Part shown: positions 1-5,097 of the stretch, piece after piece
Numbering within the stretch: the first letter of the stretch is position 1
Layout: every line of letters starts with the position of its first letter
Source of the DNA: Candidatus Alistipes excrementipullorum
GTDB lineage: Bacteria > Bacteroidota > Bacteroidia > Bacteroidales > Rikenellaceae
Assembly: GCA_019113665.1 (NCBI GenBank)
Contig: DXGW01000116.1
Span: forward strand, 1-5,097
Direction: 5' to 3'
Length of the DNA stretch: 5,097 bases
Notes under the pieces: generated by a model
What the model saw: the letters and a program-made list of their open reading frames with translations, nothing else
What the model was told of the DNA's origin: nothing
Databases searched by the model: none
Position numbers and translations under genes: made by a program

Positions 1-570
1 GACAGGTATCCATGCCAGGAAATACAAGCGACATATCGTGAAGTAATAGAGTATACCATTATCCTCAGCGATAACAATACGTGTGACTGGCTTATAAACT
101 TTGTCGGCGGAATAAGGGAGGTAGATTCGTATATCAAGTCGCTTGGAATCGACAAACTTAACCTTACCGAAACTGAGCGTACCATGCATGAGGATATCAT
201 GCGGTGTTACAATAACTGGAGTACACCGTTGGCTGTGGCTGAACTGTTGAAGAAAATATACACGGAAGGCGTCTTGTCTGATGAGCATTTCGGTTTTCTG
301 GAGAAAACGATGCTCGCCTGTGCTTCCGGAACGGACAAACTTAAGGCCGGACTGCCTGCAGACTGTCTGTTGGGTCATAAAACGGGACATTCTGACAGGA
401 CAGCCGAAGGTATAAAGATAAGTGATGCCGATGCCGGTGTCGTCTATATGCCGGACGGAGATAAGTGTTATATCGCGGTGATTGTAAAGGATTCAAAAGA
501 GTCGGACAAGGCTAATGCCAAAATAATGTCGGATATAATGCATGTCGTTTACGAAGCGTTGCTGGATTGA
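1..570 (+). CDS. Class A beta-lactamase, subclass A2 type, 3' part (5' end outside window)
   Basis: Open from the first base in frame 1; 189 codons precede the TGA. Such enzymes open the beta-lactam ring by a serine acyl-enzyme mechanism in the periplasm. Seen in the fragment: the SDN loop (residues 23-25, bases 67-75) within SDNNTCD; an omega-loop stretch ERTMH (59-63), whose Glu and His match Glu166 and His170 of PER/CfxA/CblA-like enzymes; NNWSTP shortly after; and HKTG (126-129, bases 376-387) followed by HSDR. The KTG is followed by His where Ser or Thr is usual at position 237. The Ser70-x-x-Lys motif and the signal peptide would lie left of the window, so an intact nucleophile cannot be confirmed. 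Six cysteines occur in the fragment, which seems many for the family. GC is about 45% by hand count (258/570), well below the GH97 gene, suggesting a different origin or selection. An ATG at 184 is internal and is not the start. The family assignment is firm; activity and substrate range are unknown. Confidence 0.9.
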   Translation, partial: DRYPCQEIQATYREVIEYTIILSDNNTCDWLINFVGGIREVDSYIKSLGIDKLNLTETERTMHEDIMRCYNNWSTPLAVAELLKKIYTEGVLSDEHFGFLEKTMLACASGTDKLKAGLPADCLLGHKTGHSDRTAEGIKISDADAGVVYMPDGDKCYIAVIVKDSKESDKANAKIMSDIMHVVYEALLD

Positions 571-611
571 TTTATTGATACGTAGTCTTTATAATAAAAT
601 ATTTCTGTATT

Positions 612-1058
612 ATGTTGGAACAACAGATTTCAAAAGGTATCATGGAGGCCATGAAGACCAAGGATACCGTCCGTTTGAGCGCTTTGCGCAACATCAAGAA
701 GTATATCATCGAGGCTAAGACTGCCGGTACTGCGGTAGATGAACTGCCCGATGCCGATGTCCTGAAGATCATCACCAAACTTGCGAAGCAGGGAACCGAC
801 TCCGCAGCCATCTATGCGCAGCAGAACCGTCAGGATCTGGCCGATGAGGAACTGGCACAGGTCAAGGTGTTCGAGGAGTTTCTGCCCAAACGACTCTCGG
901 CCGAGGAGTTGACCGAAGCCGTCAAACAGATCATAGCCGAGGTCGGCGCAACGTCGATGAAGGAGATGGGCAAGGTCATGGGTGTGGCTTCGAAAAGACT
1001 TGCAGGTCAGGCCGACGGCAAGGAGATCTCGGACAAGGTTCGCGAATTGTTGTCATAA
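612..1058 (+). CDS. yqeY: GatB/YqeY domain-containing protein
   Basis: A 148-residue protein, the usual size for the YqeY family (about 150). Recognisable stretches are RLSALRNIKKYI (21-32), KQGTDSAAIY (59-68) followed by NRQDLADEE, FEEFLPKRL (87-95) and MGKVMG (119-124). The family shares the tail domain of the GatB subunit of the tRNA-dependent amidotransferase and is thought to bind tRNA, but free-standing YqeY proteins have no well-proven role; a cytosolic location is expected from the lack of a signal peptide. The ATG at 612 follows an A/T-rich 41-base gap after the beta-lactamase stop and has no Shine-Dalgarno, as is normal for Bacteroidetes. It starts exactly at the family's conserved N-terminal helix. 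In many Bacteroidetes this gene follows ftsZ; here a beta-lactamase precedes it. The BASS transporter begins 3 bases after its stop, so the two are probably co-transcribed. Confidence 0.92.
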   Translation: MLEQQISKGIMEAMKTKDTVRLSALRNIKKYIIEAKTAGTAVDELPDADVLKIITKLAKQGTDSAAIYAQQNRQDLADEELAQVKVFEEFLPKRLSAEELTEAVKQIIAEVGATSMKEMGKVMGVASKRLAGQADGKEISDKVRELLS

Positions 1059-1061
1059 GCG

Positions 1062-1967
1062 ATGACGCTGCATCATAACATGCGCACCGTGGCCATGCCT
1101 ATGTGCATGGTCGTCGGTGCTTTGCTGTGCCGGCAGATCAACGCACTCGAGGTGTGGACCGGCAACATGATTACGCCGTCGCTCATATTCCTGATGCTGT
1201 TTTTTACATATTGCAGGGTAGATTTGCGTCGCATGAAACTCTCATGGCTGCACTTCTGGCTCCTCGCCTTCCAGTTTACGGTAAGCGTGGCCGTCTTCTT
1301 CGCACTGTCGCCGCTGAATACCGTGGTTGCGCAAGGGGCGATGGTATGCGTATTGGCTCCGATTGCCATGGCAGCCGTAGTCATCGGCGGCATGTTGGGG
1401 GCCAATATCGAGACCATGGCCACATACAGCCTTATATGCAATCTCGCAACGGCTCTGGTCGCTCCGATGATCCTGCATTTTGCAGGCGGCAACGACTGTT
1501 CGTTCGGCCTTATACTTGCCCGGGTGGCGCCCCTGCTGATCATGCCGTTCGTGGCAGGACAGTTCTGCCGTCTGGCAATAAAGCCGGTAGGCCGCTGGGT
1601 CGCGGACCACGGCTCGATTTCGTTCTACCTGTGGCTTGTGTCGCTGATGGTTGTCATCGGGCGTACGACATCGTTTATCATAGACCAGGGCGATGCCAAC
1701 GGTACTGTGGAGATAGTGATGGCGGCCGTCTCTTTCGTCATCTGCCTGCTTCAGTTCTCCGTCGGACGCTGGCTCGGCCGTAAATACGGCGATACCGTTG
1801 CCGGCGGACAATCGCTCGGACAGAAGAATACGGTGCTTGCCGTATGGATGTCGCAAGCGTTCCTCAATCCGCTGTCGTCAGTGGCCCCGACGGCCTATAT
1901 CGTCTGGCAGAATTTCGTCAATTCTTACCAGATATACCGTAAGGACCATGAAAAGGCTGAGCAATAA
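1062..1967 (+). CDS. Bile acid:sodium symporter (BASS/SLC10) family transporter
   Basis: A 301-residue inner-membrane protein with about nine to ten hydrophobic segments, roughly at residues 8-24, 36-50, 63-82, 90-111, 119-140, 147-166, 186-206, 216-232 and 257-283. The family marker is the C-terminal stretch from GQKNTVLAVW (253-262) through FLNPLSS to the VWQNFVNSYQ motif (281-290). GGMLGAN (109-115) corresponds to the first discontinuous, substrate-crossing helix. BASS proteins import organic anions such as bile acids, keto acids or pantoate, usually with Na+; the substrate here cannot be read from sequence. Aligned by eye to ASBT/NTCP (pattern E-x-G-x-Q-N), this protein reads S-L-G-Q-K-N, so the Glu and Gln sodium ligands become Ser251 and Lys255. 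The start at 1062 is 3 bases after yqeY. Met7 (base 1080) is an alternative that would still keep the first helix. The gene ends just before the convergent hairpin. Family sure; coupling ion and substrate unknown. Confidence 0.88.
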   Translation: MTLHHNMRTVAMPMCMVVGALLCRQINALEVWTGNMITPSLIFLMLFFTYCRVDLRRMKLSWLHFWLLAFQFTVSVAVFFALSPLNTVVAQGAMVCVLAPIAMAAVVIGGMLGANIETMATYSLICNLATALVAPMILHFAGGNDCSFGLILARVAPLLIMPFVAGQFCRLAIKPVGRWVADHGSISFYLWLVSLMVVIGRTTSFIIDQGDANGTVEIVMAAVSFVICLLQFSVGRWLGRKYGDTVAGGQSLGQKNTVLAVWMSQAFLNPLSSVAPTAYIVWQNFVNSYQIYRKDHEKAEQ

Positions 1968-1980
1968 ACCGCAAACGATA

Positions 1981-2023
1981 AACGATACGGGCCATCTCTT
2001 CATTGGAGATGGCCCGTATCGTT
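1981..2023. terminator. Perfect 18-bp hairpin between convergent genes, probable two-way terminator
   Basis: Bases 1981-1998 (AACGATACGGGCCATCTC) pair without mismatch with 2006-2023 around a 7-base loop (TTCATTG). It lies 13 bases after the transporter stop and 16 bases beyond the end of the GH97 gene, which runs the other way, exactly where a shared terminator is expected. No clear T-run follows on either strand, so classic intrinsic termination is not certain. It could instead act as a 3' end stabiliser or block read-through between the two operons. Confidence 0.72.
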
Positions 2024-2039
2024 CAGCATCTGTCTGGTG

Positions 2040-4232
2040 CTATTTCAGCCACGGTAGCTTGCGGTCCGCGCTGGTGGCTTCACGGAACGTGACGGCGTAA
2101 CCTCCGCCCTCGACCGACTTCTGACGCAGCCGGCTCTTTGCCGTGCAGCGTACCTGCCGAATGGTGTATGCCTGCGGATTCGTGCGGTAGTCGGCATCGT
2201 CTGCATCGGCATATATGGTGGCAACATAGGTCTTGTCCGGGTCAAGGAAGTCGAAACGTATCTCTGAAATGTGTTCCTCGCCCGAAACATTGCCCACAAA
2301 CCACAACCCCGTATCCTTGGCCTTGCGGGCCACGGTGATGTATGCGCCGGGCTCGGCCTCAAGGTAGCGGCTCTCGCTCCAGTCGAGTGCGACCTCCTCG
2401 ATGAAACGGAATGCGTCGGGGAAGCGCTCGTAGTTCTCGGGCAGGTCGGCCGCCATCTGCAGCGGCGACGACATCACGACGTAGATGCCCAACTGGTTTG
2501 CAATCGTGCAGTTGGCGTGCGAGTGGTTCGAGGGGTTGATCTTCGAAATGTCCATCTCGAAGATGCCGGGCGTGTAGTCCATCGGGCCGCCGATGAGACG
2601 CGTGAACGGCAGGACCGTTACGTGCGACGGCTTCGAGCCGCCGAACGCCTGATACTCCGTGCCGCGGGCCGATTCATTGACTATCAGGTTGGGCCATGTG
2701 CGGCACAGACCAGTGGGACGTACGGCCTCGTGGGCATTGACCATGATATGGTAGTCGGCAGCCTTCTGAGCGGCATAGAGGTAGTGGTTCACGAGCCACT
2801 GGTTGTAGTGGTTGTTGCCCTTGGGTATGATGTTGCCCACGTATCCCGATTTGACGGCCTGGTAACCGTGCTCGTTCATGAAGCGGTAGGCTGCCTCCAT
2901 GTGACGCTCGTAGTTGCGTACCGATCCCGAGGTCTCGTGGTGCATGATCATCTTTATGCCTTTCGATGCGGCATAGCGCTCGATCTCGTCGACATCGAAG
3001 TCGGGGTAGGGCGTCACGAAGTCGAAAACGTAGTCCTTCATGTTGCCGAACCAGTCCTCCCAGCCGATGTTCCAGCCCTCGACCAGCACGGCGTCGAACC
3101 CGTGGGCTGCCGCGAAGTCGATGTACCGCTTGACATTTGCCGTGTTGGCGCCGTGGCGGCCGTTGGGTTTCACCTTTGTCAGGTCATCGGTGTCGAGGTG
3201 TACGCTCTGCAGTTCGTCGGTGTAGGACCAGCTGCTCTTGCCGGTGATCATCTCCCACCATACGCCCATGTATTTGCAGGGACGTATCCATGACGTATCC
3301 TCGATCTTGCAGGGCTCGTTGAGATTGAGGGTCAGGCGCGATGCCAGTATGTCTCGGGCGTCGTCCGATACGATGACCGTTCTCCACGGGGTAGTGGCCG
3401 GGGTCTGCATGTAGGCCTTGTCGCCGTTGGGATCGGGCGTAAGGTGCGCCTTGAAGACCATCGAGCGGTCGTCGAGATCGAGATGCATGGCCGGGAAGTT
3501 GACAAGTGCGGCTTCGTGCAGGTTGATGTAGAGCCCGTCGTCGCTCTTCATCTGCAGCGATGTCTGTACGCCGGTAGGCGAGAATGATGTCTGCGAGAGG
3601 TTGCCGGTGATCGAACCGTCCATGTGCCTGCGTATCTCCGAGAGGCGCGAGCACGTATAGTCATACTCCTGGGTGTCGTAGTCGCCGGGGATCCACCACG
3701 CCGTGTGGTCGCCCGCCATTGCGAACTCCGTGTATTCGTCTGCTATTACGAAGTAAACCATCTTGGGCTGCACGGGAAACTCGTAACGGAAACCGAGACC
3801 GTCGTCGAACAGACGGAATCGTATAGCCATGCGCCGGTCGCTCTGCGGCTGTCGCAGCGTTACGCAGAGTTCGTTGTAGTGGTTGCGTATCGATGACTCC
3901 TCGCCCCATACCGGCTGCCAGGTCTCGTCGAATGTCGCGGTCTGCGTATCCGTAATCTCGAATTCGTCGCAGAGCGACTCTGTCGCTCTGGCCGGGGTGT
4001 TGCCGGTAACTTCGCCGCCGAATTCAGGCTTGTCGCCTTTGCCGCGCAGCAGGAATCCCATTTTGCTCGGGAGAATGACGCTCTTGTCGCCGTAGAAGAG
4101 TTCGTAAGTCGGTGTGCCGGCCTTGTCGAGCGAGAAGCGCATGCGCAGATTCCCGTCCGGCGATACCAGCTCCTGGCCCATGGCGGCAAAGCCTGCCGCC
4201 AAAAAGGCCATTAATGCAATCAGTCGTTTCAT
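2040..4232 (-). CDS. Glycoside hydrolase family 97 alpha-glucosidase, SusB-like (inverting type)
   Basis: A 730-residue protein, close to SusB of Bacteroides thetaiotaomicron (738). It should release glucose from the non-reducing ends of alpha-glucan oligosaccharides in the periplasm. Residues 1-19 form a signal peptide (K-R, then a hydrophobic core), with likely cleavage after AMG; there is no lipobox Cys. An N-terminal beta-sandwich covers about 20-300, a TIM barrel about 301-620 and a C-terminal beta domain 621-730. Visible motifs are VEGWNIGWEDW (384-394), HHETSG (431-436), NAHEAVRPTG (499-508), NES (519-521) and RGTEY (523-527). Glu433, 502, 520 and 526 match SusB Glu439, 508, 526 and 532 with a constant shift of six. 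That set provides the bases, the acid and Ca2+ ligands of the inverting subgroup. Glu189 probably matches the other Ca2+ ligand, Glu194. The start at 4232 gives the signal peptide; a longer in-frame reading to 4373 adds an Arg/His-rich stretch overlapping the upstream gene and is rejected. The gene begins 11 bases after the upstream stop, so an operon is likely. SusB also cleaves alpha-1,6 links, which suits a dextran context. Confidence 0.94.
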   Translation of the reverse strand: MKRLIALMAFLAAGFAAMGQELVSPDGNLRMRFSLDKAGTPTYELFYGDKSVILPSKMGFLLRGKGDKPEFGGEVTGNTPARATESLCDEFEITDTQTATFDETWQPVWGEESSIRNHYNELCVTLRQPQSDRRMAIRFRLFDDGLGFRYEFPVQPKMVYFVIADEYTEFAMAGDHTAWWIPGDYDTQEYDYTCSRLSEIRRHMDGSITGNLSQTSFSPTGVQTSLQMKSDDGLYINLHEAALVNFPAMHLDLDDRSMVFKAHLTPDPNGDKAYMQTPATTPWRTVIVSDDARDILASRLTLNLNEPCKIEDTSWIRPCKYMGVWWEMITGKSSWSYTDELQSVHLDTDDLTKVKPNGRHGANTANVKRYIDFAAAHGFDAVLVEGWNIGWEDWFGNMKDYVFDFVTPYPDFDVDEIERYAASKGIKMIMHHETSGSVRNYERHMEAAYRFMNEHGYQAVKSGYVGNIIPKGNNHYNQWLVNHYLYAAQKAADYHIMVNAHEAVRPTGLCRTWPNLIVNESARGTEYQAFGGSKPSHVTVLPFTRLIGGPMDYTPGIFEMDISKINPSNHSHANCTIANQLGIYVVMSSPLQMAADLPENYERFPDAFRFIEEVALDWSESRYLEAEPGAYITVARKAKDTGLWFVGNVSGEEHISEIRFDFLDPDKTYVATIYADADDADYRTNPQAYTIRQVRCTAKSRLRQKSVEGGGYAVTFREATSADRKLPWLK

Positions 4233-4243
4233 GGTTTTAGAGG

Positions 4244-5097
4244 TTAATCCTGTTCGAGGACTATCATGTCCCAATATTTTATCGAAGGTATGGTGATGCG
4301 TACTCCGGTGGCCGTATTTTCGAACGGCAGTTCGCGGACGGCTCCGCCGTCGATGTCGGGAGATGCCAGCCATACGCGCTCAACGGGATCGGCTGTCGTC
4401 ATGTCGACTGCGACCGACTCCACTAACTGGGGTTCGGGCATCGTGCCGTTAAGGTCGCGCCACGAGAGCGAGTTGGCCTGCGAGAAGTTGAGCAGGTGTA
4501 CGACCTGACGCGTGCCGACCTTGCGGCCCAGCGTCACGACATTGCCGAGACTCGGGGCCCAGGGCGCGAAATTCAGTTTGCCGTCTGCTGAAGTTACGGT
4601 CACCTCGTTCAGACTGCCGCCGTCACGCAGAAGGTTCTGATAGGCTACCAGGAAGTCGTAGTAGGCGACCATCGCCTCCTGCAGCTCCTCGGACATGCCG
4701 AGATTGCTGTTGGGGAAGTACTCCTTGCAGAGCATGTGCTCGCCGAGCTTCTCGAACAGAAGTTTGCGGTATTTGCTTTTCAGCTCCAGGTACTCCTCGC
4801 GCAACTGCGGGTCGCCGGCATTTGTGGCCATGCCGTCATAATAGGCGTGGTATACATGGTAATACCGTGGCAGCAACTCGTGCGGCAGCTGCCCGGCATC
4901 TATCTGCGAGATGTATTCACTTGCTTCGACGTACATGCCTGAGAGTATGTACCTGTCCGCAATGTCGAGTATGGCATCGTATTTCAATGATGGAGACCCG
5001 ATTCTGTCGGCCACTTCGAGTTTCGTGCGGGCATAGAACGTCGCCGAATCGAGATTGTACTGGTAGTATTCGTCGTAGAGATTGTCGTATATACCGT
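4244..5097 (-). CDS. Chimeric ORF: SusR/DUF6377-like sensor segment joined to GH66 dextranase C-terminus (5' end outside window)
   Basis: Open from the right edge; 283 full codons precede the TAA at 4244-4246. Visible residues 1 to about 110 are helical and rich in Tyr, with YDEYYQYNLDSATFYA near the start, then LSGMYVEASEYISQID and LPHELLPRYYHVYHAYYDG. These match the N-terminal tetratricopeptide-like sensor region of SusR-like/DUF6377 regulators of Bacteroidetes. From about residue 117 the sequence changes to the C-terminal end of GH66 dextranases: GEHMLCKEYFPN, YYDFLVAYQNLLRDGG (145-160), VVTLGRKVG, VVHLLNFSQANSLSWRDLNG and the last strand KYWDMIVLE. The GH66 nucleophile Asp and acid Glu lie in the barrel before this point, so they are missing. 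The regulator's membrane helix and DNA-binding part are missing too. Hence neither activity is expected. A GTG at 5014 is internal, not a start. The gene sits 11 bases upstream of GH97 and may only drive its transcription or translation. It could be a pseudogene, a true fusion or an assembly error. Each half is recognised from remembered family patterns, with good confidence. Confidence 0.8.
   Translation of the reverse strand, partial: GIYDNLYDEYYQYNLDSATFYARTKLEVADRIGSPSLKYDAILDIADRYILSGMYVEASEYISQIDAGQLPHELLPRYYHVYHAYYDGMATNAGDPQLREEYLELKSKYRKLLFEKLGEHMLCKEYFPNSNLGMSEELQEAMVAYYDFLVAYQNLLRDGGSLNEVTVTSADGKLNFAPWAPSLGNVVTLGRKVGTRQVVHLLNFSQANSLSWRDLNGTMPEPQLVESVAVDMTTADPVERVWLASPDIDGGAVRELPFENTATGVRITIPSIKYWDMIVLEQD
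4740..4770 (-). other. Inferred fusion junction between regulator-like and GH66-like segments
   Basis: On the - strand the regulator-like helix ends around KYRKLLF and the dextranase-like part begins around GEHMLCKEYF, which places the joint between about 4770 and 4740. The reading frame continues without a stop. An 11-base interrupted palindrome, GCTCG-C-CGAGC (4738-4748), lies at its left edge; this may be chance. The exact breakpoint cannot be fixed without intact parent sequences. Confidence 0.55.

Noticed and set aside
184..186. ATG at 184 as the start of a short 128-residue gene
   Set aside because: The same frame is open to base 1 and carries the SDN and omega-loop motifs of the beta-lactamase upstream of this ATG.
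571..611. Possible Bacteroidetes -7/-33 promoter ahead of yqeY
   Set aside because: The nearest matches to TAnnTTTG (583-590 and 600-607) have mismatches. The second lies too close to the ATG, and no well-spaced TTTG box is seen.
1073..1856. Long open frames on the - strand and in a second + frame over the transporter
   Set aside because: They lie inside the transporter gene, whose translation has clear membrane helices and family motifs; the shadows have odd composition and no recognisable domain.
2271..3293. 340-codon open frame on the + strand
   Set aside because: It is antisense to the GH97 gene. Its Val/Gly/Arg-rich translation matches no known family and is typical of shadow frames in GC-rich DNA.
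4233..4373. N-terminal extension of the GH97 reading frame by 47 residues
   Set aside because: It overlaps the end of the upstream ORF, is rich in Arg and His, and would bury the clear signal peptide that begins at 4232.
5012..5014. GTG as the start of the right-edge gene
   Set aside because: The frame stays open to the window edge, and the 27 codons beyond it encode conserved residues of the regulator-like domain, so this is an internal Val.

Overview
The window looks like a chromosomal segment of a gut or host-associated Bacteroidales bacterium. A high-GC member such as Alistipes or a relative fits best, but this is inferred from protein families and base composition only. The pointers are a SusB-type GH97 glucosidase, a SusR/DUF6377-like regulator segment, a subclass A2 class A beta-lactamase, and start codons without obvious Shine-Dalgarno sequences. 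The GH97 region is GC-rich (63-70% in two 60-base lines counted by hand), while the beta-lactamase piece is about 45% GC.

Layout. The left half is on the + strand. It holds the 3' part of a class A beta-lactamase (1-570, 5' end outside the window), a YqeY/GatB-domain protein (612-1058), and, 3 bases later, a bile acid:sodium symporter (BASS) family membrane transporter (1062-1967). A perfect 18-bp hairpin (1981-2023) lies between this transporter and the convergent gene on the other strand. The right half is on the - strand. It holds a GH97 glucosidase (4232 down to 2040) preceded by an ORF that enters from the right edge (5097 down to 4244), with an 11-base gap, so the two probably form one transcript. 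There is no stretch over 300 bases without a gene.

How the genes work together. The - strand pair looks like the remains of an alpha-glucan (probably dextran-type) polysaccharide utilization locus. The upstream ORF is unusual. Its first ~110 visible residues resemble the N-terminal helical sensor region of SusR-like/DUF6377 regulators. Its last ~165 residues resemble the C-terminal end of a GH66 dextranase. The two are joined in frame, with no dextranase catalytic barrel and no regulator output domain. In known dextran loci the regulator lies upstream of susC/susD and the GH66 gene, with further glucosidases nearby. One internal deletion running from the regulator into the GH66 gene would give exactly this arrangement and leave GH97 intact; a misassembly would look the same. 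This junction is the most interesting feature of the window.

The + strand genes do not form an obvious pathway. The beta-lactamase is an ordinary resistance or cell-wall-related gene with a different base composition. YqeY and the BASS transporter are probably co-transcribed. The transporter appears to lack the classical acidic and glutamine sodium ligands.
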